64,000 bases of DNA from Epiperipatus broadwayi (Eukaryota > Onychophora > Udeonychophora > Euonychophora > Peripatidae): assembly GCA_028023455.1 (NCBI GenBank), contig JAQFVV010000350.1:778157-842156 (forward strand). Direction: 5' to 3'. Of this stretch, positions 1 to 11,655 are shown in pieces (position 1 is the first letter of the stretch; every line of letters begins with the position of its first letter). The position numbers and the translations under genes are program-made. The notes below the pieces were generated by a model. The model saw only the letters and a program-made list of their open reading frames with translations. It did no database searches and was not told the DNA's origin.

Positions 1-1487
1 TACATAAAGAAAGTCCAGTGCATTAGTAATAAGTAAATTTTCTAGAGTAAAGTTAATGAGATAATTTATTTATGTATTTTCAATGGTAATTACAATAAAT
101 AAAATATATTTATGTAAAACTTTATAAATATATTTATACTCATATCCACACACACGGTTTAATATTATTACAAACAGTTTATGTATAATCATAAATCTTA
201 TTAGTATAGTCATTGCATGACACCTATCTTAACAACTCAGATTAATTTATTAGAATAGTTACACATCAATATCTGATAGTTAATTGGGTTGACTATATGC
301 ATATCTCTATAAAAAATTCAATTCTATTTATAACCTAAATTTTCTTTCCATTTTCTCCAATCTAAACTTGAACCCCCAGGGCATGGTTTTAGAATTAACA
401 TCTACATTATTAGGAAAACAGCATAATGGGTTTCTGAAAATGGAAATATTTATAGTAAATTATATTTGAATGATTTGAAAAATTAGTCAATAATAAAAAT
501 TTGATGACTGATGCATAGAAAAAAGGCATTTCTGGATATCTTATAAGATTTGAAATACAGACATTCTTATACCTGGTACTTAATTGTAAATATAGGGGAT
601 TTGAATTCAGACTTTCAAGCAACCTTCAACTGTCTACACTATCTCATACTACTGATACACATGACCACACACATGTAGAAAAGATAAATAATCACCAACA
701 TATGTATTTCATGCTGAACCAGCACTTAGTTTGTCTAGATTATTATCTTCCATACACATATACAATCAATGCTCAGTTTATACCAAGATAGCAAATCCTT
801 ATACTTCAGTGGACAGGTTTTAATCTACTTCAATCTCCAAACCTTTAGCTATCCATACCATTGAAAATCTGATGATAGAATGTCCAAATCCCATGCTGAT
901 GCTGATATTGTTGTTATGCCTATGTTGACCTCAAGTCACTCTGCCTCATGTATAGGACAGTATCCATTTAAGTAAAAGCTTTTATAAATTTTATTCATTA
1001 CTTTTAATATACAGAGAATCTTATTGTAATGGAATTTTTGCGGTGATAATGATAATCAATCAAAAGAACTAATTAAAATTATCCCTGTGAATCAAGTGAC
1101 CAAGTTTCCATTATAAGATAATCTCAGAAATGATTATTGGAATTGATTGCAAATAATTGTTGCACAACAAAATTTAATTTTTTTTTTAGCAGAAGCATTA
1201 AACCTGAAATTAAAATCTCTGCTTCTAGAAAAATTATAATTGAGGTGAGAACTTGAAAGTATTTTTTTCTTAAATTTAATTTAAATGTGGACAAAACTCA
1301 AGTTCATAAATTGTTTAAAATTATTACACTTTTCCATTAAAGTTAGATTTGTGATATCAAAGATAATGATTGTTCACTTCATAAGTTAATAACTCTCCAA
1401 TTACTGATTAACACCTTTGTGTTAACAGAAAAGACAATCAGTAGTTGTGATTTAATTAAAAGTAAAAAATAAATTATCAACTTCATA
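1..1487. other. AT-rich non-coding stretch
   Basis: I see no convincing coding region, RNA gene or repeat boundary here. Short ORFs have no recognisable motif and low-complexity composition. It is the flank into which the hAT element at 1496 inserted. Confidence 0.5.
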
Positions 1488-1569
1488 AGCTAATACAGGG
1501 ATGCCCAACCTTTAACTTGGCTCAAGCCAGTTGAGAATTAAAAAAAATTTGGGGAGCCACAATTATATA

Positions 1570-2430
1570 CACCTGGGTCTCTTTTTACGCTGACTTATTT
1601 AACACGATTTTAAAGTTACGCGATTCGTGTTTCACCGGAAGTCGATTTCCGATAATGTGCTATTACTTTAAATAATAAATTTCGCGCACTTACGTTATAT
1701 TGAAAGTAATAGCACATTATTGGAATTCGACTTTCATCTTAGTAATTTCAATATTTTCAGTGCTTTATAATAGTAAGATTTTATGCAATGAAATTAAAAT
1801 CATGATTTCCACATTTTATGTATACACATATTAAATTTTACAAGATTATAACGTAAATTTGTTCAAACATTGTGCATATTAATTTTGCATTTTAAATCAC
1901 ATTCTGTTTTTGCTTTTTAAAAAAGAACATAATCAATTATTATTTTCTTATTAATGACACTAAACATTAACGTGCTCTTAAATTCCAACGAGAGCTAAAT
2001 GGTTGTATGTCTGGATATTGCAAACTTCATAAACAATTAATAAAATCATCGTCTCAAAGATTAATTACGTTGTCACCAGAAAATCATAATAATTAAAACA
2101 TGTATAAAAAATATAAATTACTGTACTGTCAATTATGCATAAAAATATATTATTTTGAATAAAATTAAATATTATAGTTAAAAAAAGTTTGTCTTGTATC
2201 GATTTTTTTCAAATTTGAAATTTTTTATTAGTCATATTTTATTGCCTTATTTTTTTTTTTTGCGTGAATTTTAAAGTAATTTTACATTGGTGCTTTGCTT
2301 TTATGTGAATTTTGAAAAATCACAGACCACATCCCCCCTTTTTCAATGTACGTTACGTCTATTTTTGCGCGATTTCATTTGCGTGTGTTTTCTGAGGAAC
2401 CTATCTATCGCGTAAAACGAGACCCAGGTG
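1570..2430. mobile_element. Nested Tigger/pogo-like non-autonomous element
   Basis: The termini CACCTGGGTCTC and GAGACCCAGGTG are inverted and each is flanked by TA (1568-1569 and 2431-2432), the Tc1/mariner-superfamily target. Just inside the ends are CGTTTTACGCG-like blocks and GCG/TTTACG phrases resembling mammalian Tigger ends. The 861-bp body has no transposase ORF. It interrupts the hAT element between its left terminus and the transposase 3' end, so it inserted after the hAT. Family assignment is by resemblance; the TA plus inverted ends are directly visible. Confidence 0.8.
1639..1734. repeat. Internal palindrome of the Tigger-like element
   Basis: About 32 bases around AATGTGCTATTAC (left arm 1639-1670) recur inverted at 1702-1734 with few mismatches, separated by about 30 bases. 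The transcript would form a long hairpin. Confidence 0.85.
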
Positions 2431-2642
2431 TATTGCATTTTTCATATTACATTTATAAATATAATTCACAAATTAAAAAAAAAAAGTGTAATATGTTAAA
2501 AAGAAAAAAATATATAAATACATTTTATTTATATTTATTTATTAAAAATTTGGTAACATGCATATAAATTACAATTACAGGAAAAGTATATTTTAATTAT
2601 TTTATTTAATGTGAAACCTGACACTGCAAATCACCTGCAAGT

Positions 2643-4296
2643 TTATTGCATTCTGGTATATATGATGTCATGGCTAAATTCATGCAGTCATTCAGATGAC
2701 TTTGATTTTAACAAATTCATTGTTGAGAAACCACTTTCACAAAGGTAGGTTGATCCAAAACAGGAGCTTAGCCTTTAAAAAATTTCTTTCAAAAGTGGAT
2801 ATTTTTTCTCATCTGCGAGTACCCAAAAGTTTGTTTGTAATATTTTTGTTTTTAATTGTAGATCAGATTGAAAATCAATTATTTCCATTTCCAGATCAGT
2901 AGAATTTTTATTTAACATGTTTGCAATTTGTTGTGACATTTCAGAAATATTAGAATCAACAAATGAATTTGAAATGAATGAAGCAATGGGCTGAATTTTA
3001 TGAAAATCAGAAAATCTAATTTTGAAATTATTTTTAAGCTCGACAAGATTTTTGGAATATCTCGTTGTATCAATGTTCTTATATTTCTTTGCGGAATTTT
3101 CCAAATTTGTAAAGTGGCAAAAGTCACATTCCTCTATTTGGGATATCCACAAATTTAGTTTTGATTTAAAAGCGTTGATACTTCCAATTAATTCAATAAT
3201 AGTTTTTTCTTTACCCTGAAGTTCAAGATTCAATTTGTTCAATTTTGTTGTTATGTCTGTAAGAAACATTAATCAGATAACCAGCTATGATTATTAAGTT
3301 CTTCATAAGTTTCGTTTCTGAATTCTAAAAACTTTTATTTCTGAGAAGCTCTAAAAAGCATTGTAGGACTTTTCCCTTACTAAGCCATCTAACTTCTAAG
3401 TGTAACAACAAAGTTTCATACTCAGTATCAAGTTCATCAGTAAGTACTTTGAACAATCTACTCTGAATTGGTCTGGCATGAATGGAATTTACAATTTTCA
3501 AAACAATTTTCATTGCATGTTCATAACGTAAACTTTTGTACATAATGCCTGTTGATGTATGATGCAATGGTAGGTAAAAAAGTTTGAAAATTCAGCATTC
3601 TTCTTACAAAATGTGATGAAACCAACATTAGAACCAATCATGGCAGGTGCTCCATCTGTTGTTATGGACACAAGTTTTTGAAACGGTAATTTAATTTCAG
3701 TTAAATGATTTTTTATAACTGATAGTAGATCTTTCACTGAGCAATTATCAAAGACCATCCTTATAAAAATATTTATTTGAGCTACATTGCAGATATCTGT
3801 TGATTCATCGTATTGTAAACTTAAGAAAATGCATTTTTGTAAATCAGTTTTTACTTGTTCTTTGACATTTTGAGACATAGCTTCTATTCTACAAGTGATA
3901 GAATTTCTGGATAATTGGACATCCTGAAAAGCTGACAAAATTTCATTTTTATTTTTAGCTTCTTGAAATAAAATCTCCAATGCCATCCTCAAAGAGCTTT
4001 TTATGAATTGCAAGTATATGTGCAATCTTAAATGATGCTACTGTTGCAATCTTCGTTTTATTTGCGGGCTTGGTAAACATTGATTGTTGGGCAACTAATG
4101 CGTTTTTCAGTTCTTTCACTTTACATTTTCTTAGATTGCTGTCTGAAGGATAATCAGTATTATATTTATTAAGAAGGGTTTTAAAATGTCATTCAACACT
4201 GCTTTTCTTCCCAACAGAAACTGTTGATCTGCATATTAAACAAATACATTTATTCTTAAAGTTTATGAAAAAAACATTTTTCTTCCCACTTGTCAT
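2643..4296 (-). pseudogene. hAT transposase pseudogene, ZBED5/GTF2IRD2-like
   Basis: Reading the minus strand from an ATG at 4296 gives a BED-type zinc finger (CICLIC, then a histidine-containing segment after an in-frame TGA where an arginine is expected). A stretch ending in MFTKPANK follows. The RNase-H-like catalytic core contains LQYDESTDICN and the ITTDGAPAMIGSN motif, then VRWLSKGKVLQCF. The C-terminal hAT dimerisation motif TYLCESGFSTMN lies near 2700, with a TAA at 2643. This is the domain order of domesticated-type ZBED5/GTF2IRD2 hAT proteins. The frame breaks near 4010, near 3540 and between 3325 and 3269, and again just before the dimerisation motif, so no full protein can be made. 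Occupying about 550 codons it is near family length; it is decayed rather than truncated. Confidence 0.92.
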
Positions 4297-4812
4297 TGAA
4301 AATGTAATTGTAGGTATGTTTTTTTTTTTCCGGCTCATATATTGACATGATTAGGGAGCTAAAAAAGATAGAATTACAAAATTTAGAAGAAGCGACTATT
4401 TTTTATGCCTGTGTGAAACACAAAATACTTACTTCGCTCACAACTTTGAAATTTGTTGTGTTCACTGCTGTGTCTTGTGTGTTTCATGCAAACTACAGCA
4501 AACATTTGACGGTAGTGCTGTAAAGTAGCATGTTGACTGCGCAACATTCCGAGAATGTGAAATGAAACCAATGAAATTCTTTATTTCAAATACACTTCTT
4601 TCATTGCACGCTGTTATGAATCAGCAGATATGTTTCATTTCCGTTATCATTTGTATTGTAAAAATGTTTATTTTTTAGTGTGTGACTGTGGCATCAAGGT
4701 ACATAAAATATTTTATCAATTTTTCTTGAAGAGTGCAATGTGAGCCACATTAAACAGTTGCGTGAGCCACATGTGACTCGCGAGCTATGGGTTGGGCATC
4801 CCTGAGCTAATA

Positions 4813-7004
4813 AAATAGAAAGATGAAAAATAAGAACTAAAACAGTATGTTTCAAATTAGATCTACTCACTATTTTTTTATCCCAGTGTTTTTTAAGAGT
4901 CTATATTTTGTCAAGCTGATAACTATTTTTCACAATATAACTTGTTGAAACCAATAATTTAAATTGTAATTTTAAAATAATATTATATGATAATATTAAA
5001 GATGATATTATTGTAGAGGGTTTATTTTGACCTGATCTAATAGGTACAAAACGTTGCAGGCAATCTTTAATATTTTTACCTGCATAGAAAATAATTATGT
5101 GGTAGTTGTATTTTCTAATTTGTGCGATATTTAGAAGCTTTAATAAAAAATATTTGATAGATTTGTTATTATTTATCAGATCCAAACCAGATGGGGTGTT
5201 TGCTTCTTTACCATTAGAAAACAAAATTTTTGTATATTTCTGTCTGCAATTTCAAAATATAATTTTTAATAGCAATTGAAGAACCTTTCCTTGATATAAA
5301 AATAGATCTGTGTGTTTACAAAAAGCTGTTTAATAAAAGTCAAGGCTTATATGAAATCATTGTGATATATTTTGTAATGCAAAATGACTCATTGTCTAAA
5401 CATTTTTGCAAAGTTATCGTTTAAATATAAAAAAAGTTTTTCCAAGTTTTAAGAAGCATGGTTAGGGGTTGAAATATGTGTCTCCTTTATATCTTATATA
5501 TTATTTAAGTTAAAAAGCGATTATTTTAAATCTACAAGTAGATAGGAGAAAAATGCTATCTATATTATCATAGGTAATTTATTGACAAATTATTTTTAGT
5601 TTTTCTTTTTAATCATTCTTTAAAGTTAACGTTAATTAGTAATATTTTTATACCAAGAACTAACCTAATATTACAAGTTACAAATGTAGATAATTTATGC
5701 AATACAAATTTAGTTACTTCAAATCAAAGCAAAAGTAGCTTTTTTTTTTTTTTTTAAATCAACATTTTTAGCAATATCCATGTGAAACACTATTTAATAT
5801 TGGGATTTATTGCTGATTTTATTTTGGAAAGATTATACGTTTGTCTCACTGATTATAGTCTATATAGATTGGTGAGTAAATTTTGAAGATTGTCTTTTCT
5901 TAAACCAGCGTTTTGAAATTACATTATTTAATAAAACTTTGCTTCTACATAGTCCTCATTAATTTCATAATAAAACATGCAAATTGTCAAAGCAAATGTT
6001 GCTGGTTTGCTCTCTATATTTTTAATAATAAAAATACACATGACAATTTTTACTCATATCTAAAAAATATGCTTCCGTGTTTAACATTTGAATAACTTTT
6101 TCACAAAACTGCAGCATTATCCATTTTATTAATTGACACCTTTCAGATTTCATGATGACAACATTACTGGCCAATTACTAAATGTTTACAAGTTCCAAAA
6201 ATAATATTGCATTTCGTTAAACTATAGTATCCTATAAGCAAAAAAAAAAAAAATCAAATAGCATTTAAATAGAAATCACAGGACAAAGATCGGTGCACCC
6301 AAAGATCTCTTCAACATCATTTTATAAAGAAGTAGTAAAAAAAGTGTTACTCAAATGTCAATAAGTGAAAGTTGGTTTTTTGTAAAATATTTTACTTTAT
6401 ATTCAACAATACCCATTTACTGACTAATGTTAAATGATTAATTGGCTTGGCTAAGAACTGAATTTGAAAGAAAAATTTGTGATTTAAATCTGATAAAAAT
6501 TAACTTTCAACCAGCTGGGATTCAAACGCCCGAGTGACCATTATATATCATAATTGTTCATATTTTCTGCTTTGTATGTGTATTGTTTTTTGCCTAAAGT
6601 AACTAAGATAGAATGTAACTGACAAAATGATAATATTTGATTTTAGTTAATATTTGTAACTAGTAAATATTTTAATATGCAAGTTAACTGTCTAATTTAT
6701 ATATTTATATACTTTTTTAAAATAGAGAATGGATAACCGATTTAGTGAAATCTTTACTCACAGAAAATCATAGACATTTTTTAAGATGGCGAAGATAAAA
6801 AAGATTGATTATTTTACTTTGTATAAAAGTGCTAAAAATAAATTTAATATCAATTGTGAAATATATAAATTGTATAAAATACAATCAAAATGGTGTATGT
6901 ATATTTTTTCTGTGTATAAAATGTTTTCTAATATTATATATATATATATCAAATCAAAACTACCCAAATATAAAATATATTAGAATATTATATATATATA
7001 TATC
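4813..7004. other. AT-rich non-coding stretch
   Basis: No supported gene. It contains homopolymer runs and two imperfect 35-bp direct copies of a TA-run plus CAAATCAAAACTACCC motif just before the PLE foldback (6930-7019). Confidence 0.45.
6500..6552 (-). repeat. Possible tRNA-like B-box fragment
   Basis: On the minus strand GCGTTTGAATCCC resembles a pol III B box (GGTTCGANNCC) within a local GC-richer patch. No matching A box was found, so this is at most a remnant of a tRNA-derived SINE. Confidence 0.2.
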
Positions 7005-7142
7005 AAATCAAAACTACCCCAAATCTAAAATTAACCCAGACCAGCATAAAAATAATATTAAAACACAACCTAAGGTTTCACTGCTACAAGCAGACTTCTC
7101 AAGTGTAAAGAACTACAAAAAAACCACACATTATATATACTA

Positions 7143-7386
7143 TTAAAAACTACCCACAAATCCATTCACTTCCCATCCACCCTTAATATTAAAAGAACTC
7201 TTAAATAAGTTAATTGCTTCAGAATAATAAATTTTCAATAATAAAGACTCTTTAATTCTTCTTTTGATTTCATTTCTCTCAAAGAAGACAACCTTAGCTT
7301 CATCAAAATCAATAGTGTGACCTGTATCTTTTTCATGGACATACAAAGCAGAACTAAGATATCTATTTTTAACTCTACTTTTATGA
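7143..7386 (-). pseudogene. PLE C-terminal fragment, left arm
   Basis: The minus strand encodes a segment beginning around RYLSSALYVHEKDTGH and ending in GGWEVNGFVGSF before a stop. The pattern SAL.VH...TGH.IDF...A resembles the region after the GIY-YIG core in Penelope-like proteins. Only this tail is present; no reverse transcriptase is found upstream because the inverted arm starts immediately. Confidence 0.7.
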
Positions 7387-7408
7387 ACCTTTATTCTTTC
7401 ATTTAAAC

Positions 7409-7652
7409 TCATAAAAGTAGAGTTAAAAATAGATATCTTAGTTCTGCTTTGTATGTCCATGAAAAAGATACAGGTCACACTATTGATTTTGATGAAGCTA
7501 AGGTTGTCTTCTTTGAGAGAAATGAAATCAAAAGAAAAATTAAAGAGTCTTTATTATTGAAAATTTATTATTCTGAAGCAATTAACTTATTTAAGAGTTC
7601 TTTTAATATTAAGGGTGGATGGGAAGTGAATGGATTTGTGGGTAGTTTTTAA
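7409..7652 (+). pseudogene. PLE C-terminal fragment, right arm
   Basis: This is the inverted partner of the fragment at 7143-7386, encoding LYVHEKDTGHTIDFDEA through GFVGSF and the same stop. It differs by isolated substitutions such as RRIKE versus RKIKE. It is a truncated tail of a PLE protein, not a functional gene. Confidence 0.7.
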
Positions 7653-7822
7653 TAGTATATATAATGTGTGGTTTTTTTGTAGTTCTTTACACTTGAGAAG
7701 TCTGCTTGTAGCAGTGAAACCTTAGGTTGTGTTTTAATATTATTTTTATGCTGGTCTGGGTTAATTTTAGATTTGGGGTAGTTTTGATTTTATATTGACT
7801 AGTTTAGCTTTATGCTTGTAAT

Positions 7823-7825
<3 letters not shown>

Positions 7826-7908
<83 letters not shown>
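7826..7908. repeat. (TA)n microsatellite
   Basis: About 80 bases of uninterrupted TA repeat abutting the PLE foldback. Confidence 0.97.
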
Positions 7909-7910
<2 letters not shown>

Positions 7911-9048
7911 AAAAGTTGATACAAAAGTTTTTAGTACTATGAATTAGATATAAATTATTTATATTGTAAGCCAGCAATCGATCAGCTGACCAAAAGCCAA
8001 AACATTGGGCAAGCCAAAATCTGAACCATGTAACATACTTGAACGGTTGCAGAACATTGACCAAACAAAGAGTTGATGGTTAGCAATGAAAGGTTATATG
8101 AACAGGCATCATAAACATAGATTTTTAAAAAACCAGAATATGAGTCCTCATGACTAAATATAATTATTGAAACACAAAGTACTTTTATAATTCAAAATAT
8201 CTTATCTTAGTTCTTAAAATATCTTTATCTAAAATATAGAATCTTTTCAATTTTAAATATCTTATTTTATGTGCTAAAATATATTTATCTAAAACAGATT
8301 TTTTTGCAAGTTTAAAATATCATTATCACATGTTTTAAAATATCTTGATCTCAGGGTTCAAATTCAGAGTAAAAAGGCACTTGGAACAAAATGTTAATGG
8401 TAATACTTTCACTTCTTAATAAAAAATATGATGGTTATTATTTAAGTTAAACATTGACACTTCTCTTAGTTTATTTTGGAATTTTAGTATTTTTAAGAAA
8501 GTAGAATTGAAATTGTATAATAATAGAGTATTCAAATATTTAAGTAATATATAATTGGTAACTTGAAAAACATTTTAAAATAATTTACTATTGTTTAAAT
8601 ACAACTAATTTCTACTGATTATAAAATATAGAAATTTTACATTTTCTGATGCAAATTTGAATAATCATTATTAAAATAAGATAGAAGGCAGTAAAGGAAT
8701 TTTTTATGATGCCAACTACATATTAAGTGCATTTGAAATGAAGTAAATAATATAGTATTTATCTTCTAAGAATGCAGGTAGAATAATTAAATCATTATTA
8801 AGCAAAATGAATGTATAAACACAATGTGACCATTGAAATGTACTCTTAAAAATAATTACTAATGCAAACTTTATTAAAATATATTTTTAATAAATAGATA
8901 TGCTAATGTAATGATGTCAACAAAACAAAAACAATTAATAATAAAAATATTTATTTACAACATATAATAATTCATATAATAGAAATATTTATTTACAATA
9001 ATCATTATTGAAATAAAATAATAGTTTTTACTTCACCTTTGATTAGTA
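7909..9048. other. AT-rich non-coding stretch
   Basis: Around 8180-8345 a loose motif resembling TTCAAAATATCTTATCT recurs several times at about 60-bp spacing (near 8192, 8250, 8313). Nothing else is supported. Confidence 0.4.
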
Positions 9049-9441
9049 ATTAATTGAGATTGCGCTTTATGCAAAAAAGTGAAGCTTGTCTAAATCTTAC
9101 AAAGTTATATGGCTTAGCACTTTCGGAGACCTTGAGTCTCCATAATCATAGCCTACTTTTAACTGAAGTTTAGCTGTAGTTTATGTGAAACGAAAACTTA
9201 ATGAGGCGTGTTTTATTGCAAATGACAATTGTGCAATAAACCAGAAAGAATCATGCTTTGCAATCTCCAGAAAATGATCATTATAAAATTTGCATAAAAT
9301 TTTACATAAACCACAGCTAAACTTCAGTTAAAAGTAGGCTATGATTATGGAGACTCAAGGTCTCCAAAAGCACTAAGCCATATAACTTTGTAAGATTTAG
9401 ACAAGCTTCATTTTTTTGTGTAAAGCACAATCTCAATTAAT
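9049..9441. mobile_element. Foldback (MITE-like) element
   Basis: Arms of about 145 bp (9049-9194 and 9297-9441) are inverted with no net indel; 9125 pairs with 9365 and 9051 with 9439. The centre is about 100 bp of unique sequence holding a smaller hairpin (TTTATTGCAAATGAC / TTGTGCAATAAA). No ORF. Terminal sequence is TAATTGAGATTG. The target duplication is ambiguous in this AT-rich flank. Confidence 0.85.
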
Positions 9442-10272
9442 AATCATTATTATTTCTTTTATTTTACTATACTATATTTACAAATATTAACAATTGTATA
9501 CATTAGTGTATCTTCATTAAAACCATTTCTACAATTTTATCACAAAAGTTATATTCACTACCCAACAGTTTTCTTATTCTTCAAAAACTATTTTTATTTC
9601 CAATCCAGTATCCATAAAGTAAAATAATATACCTATATTCGTTTGTCCAGATTATCCTTAATCAAAAACAGTATTGAAAATCATTGTGGGGATGCTTAGT
9701 AGATGTTAATGTGATAGGAGCAAATATTATGCAATATAAAACACTTATAACATTAACAATATCTATGTTAAGGTGAAGAAATAATTATGTTCCCTACTAA
9801 TAATATACTTCAAGTTAAAAAATTATAGTGTAATTAATAATGAATTATAAAGTTGAACATGCTTGTGGATATAGACCAAAATTATACTCTAATATTGAAA
9901 TTTTAGGCAAAGTGGATAAGGGAAATACAAACTAGTAATAAATGAGCCACATTCTAATGAGAGGCACTAAATACATATAGAAATAATATAATATCCACTT
10001 AAAATTGCTTTAAAATGATATTGCTAATAATAAAAGGTAGGGAGTTAATAATAATAATAATAATAACAATAAAGATATGAATAATTATCCATCTCGCACA
10101 CACGTACAAAAGGTATAAAATTCATTCACTTGGTTTATGATTATATGTTTACTGACAAAACTATTATTGCATAATGATGTCAACACTTTGTTTATAAACT
10201 ATTTAAAATTCTTTCACACATACTGATATTATAATACTTTTATTCATGAAATACTTTTCACAAATATACAAA
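9442..10272. other. AT-rich non-coding stretch
   Basis: No gene or structured element recognised; a short AAT run lies near 10050. Confidence 0.45.
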
Positions 10273-11655
10273 AGGCTGTCATATCTCTGGATATAATCAT
10301 GTACATAATTTTAAATAATCATTCAAAAAAACTTTGAAACAATAAAATAACTCTCAAAATAAATAGCTTTTACCAAATGTTTTATCAATTTCATTCCTTG
10401 AATGCCATTTTCATAAAAATGTTTATGATAACATAATTATTAATAATAATTTTAAATATATCAAATATATATTATAATACCCTTTTTTATATTATAGATT
10501 AAATGTTCTTTCCTTGGTATTATCTTTTGGTTCAAGTCCATTTTCTGTTTTTTCTTGAAGTAAGAAAGAAATATACATAATCCATTAAGATAGAGCAGAC
10601 ACAAATATGAGAATTTACAATAAAATTTTTTACATTCAAATATCAGCCTTTCAAGCTAATTGTGCATGCGCTTTTTTGTGAGTGTTAATAATAAATGAAT
10701 ACTTTCCTTTCCAATACAAGATATAGTATTTATGCAGAAATAAAATGAATCCACTTATTTTTACAACTCAAATGCTTATATATGAGCAAATCTGAAGTAC
10801 TGGCAAGTAAATCGTGAGGATAGACCACTCACTTTAAATTACTATTTACGATGTCTGAATGAATGATGCCAGTGAAATTGTCTAGAATTTACTAAACATC
10901 ACTCTAGACAATTTCACTGATGTCATTCATTCAGACATTGTAAATAGTAATTTAAAGTGTGGTCTATCCTCACACTTTTCTTGCCAGTATTTCAGATTTG
11001 CTCATTGTAGGAATAAGTGGATTCATTTTATTCCTGCATAAATACTATATCTTGTATTGGAGAGGAAAGTATTCATTTATTATTAACACTCGCAAAGCAC
11101 ATGCACAATTAGCTTGAAAGGCTGATATTTGAATGTAATACAATTGTAGGCATAGCGCTATATAAAAATAAATGCTTATTTACATAAATAAAATTTCTTG
11201 AAAAATGTTTGCTCAAAATTTAATAACTTCAAGGCTGTCATATCTCTGGGTACAATCATTTAAATAATTTTAAATAATCACTCAGAAAACTCCGGAACAA
11301 TAAAACTAACACATAAATTAAACATTTTTTTTTACCATATGTTTTATTAATTCCATTCCTTGAACCCTATTCTCATAAATATTTATGATAACATATTTAA
11401 TAATAATAATAATATAATAATTTTAAATATATCAAAAATATATATATACATTATTATAATATCCTTTTTTATATTACAGATTAAATGTTTTTCCCTTGGT
11501 AAGGAGATTAAGTTTTGATTCAAGTTCTTTTTCTGTTCTTTCTTAAAGTGATATAGAAACACACACAGTCCTCATTAAAAAAGAGGAGAAACATAGATGA
11601 GAATTTATAATAAAATTTCTTGAAAAATGTTTGCAATGAAATTTAACAACTTCAA
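10273..11655. repeat. Tandem duplication, about 420-bp unit, first copy interrupted
   Basis: AGGCTGTCATATCTCTGG begins one unit at 10273 and a second at about 11232, and the sequences stay alignable through TTTATGATAACATA and AGATTAAATGTT to CTTCAA. The first unit carries a foldback element (10633-11135) plus about 50 extra bases; the second is uninterrupted, so the insertion followed the duplication or occurred in one copy only. Confidence 0.8.
10633..11135. mobile_element. Foldback element with TA flanks
   Basis: Ends CATTCAAATATCAGCC and GGCTGATATTTGAATG are inverted and each is bordered by TA (10631-10632, 11136-11137). The inverted arms run almost the whole 503 bp, meeting around TCTAGACAATTTCACTGA near 10888-10900. 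No transposase. The TA target fits a Tc1/mariner-type non-autonomous foldback. Confidence 0.85.

Larger units (their letters stand above)
1496..4804 (-). mobile_element. Complete, decayed hAT transposon (ZBED-type)
   Basis: The ends are terminal inverted repeats: CAGGGATGCCCAACC opens the element at 1496 and its reverse complement closes it at 4804. Both sides carry the same 8-bp sequence AGCTAATA (1488-1495 and 4805-4812), the target-site duplication length expected for hAT transposons. The element is 3309 bp and holds a minus-strand transposase remnant (2643-4296). A separate TA-flanked element (1570-2430) is nested near the left end. The perfect 8-bp duplication suggests insertion as a single event; the broken transposase means the copy is no longer autonomous. 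Confidence 0.95.
7005..7790. mobile_element. PLE 3'-end foldback (head-to-head inverted pair)
   Basis: Left arm 7005-7386 and right arm 7409-7790 are inverted copies of about 382 bp with no net indel (all tested pairs sum to 14795) and only 22 bases between them. Both arms encode the same C-terminal PLE segment, reading outward from the centre. A head-to-head partial inverted copy is a known arrangement of Penelope-like elements. The right arm ends just before a long TA run, a likely insertion site. The low divergence between arms suggests recent formation or arm homogenisation. Confidence 0.85.

Noticed and set aside
4383-4571. 62-codon minus-strand ORF in the 5' part of the first hAT
   Set aside because: It lies upstream of the BED finger, out of context, with no domain.
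7825-8064. ORF with a tyrosine-isoleucine repeat tail
   Set aside because: The tail is the TA microsatellite; the rest has no domain.
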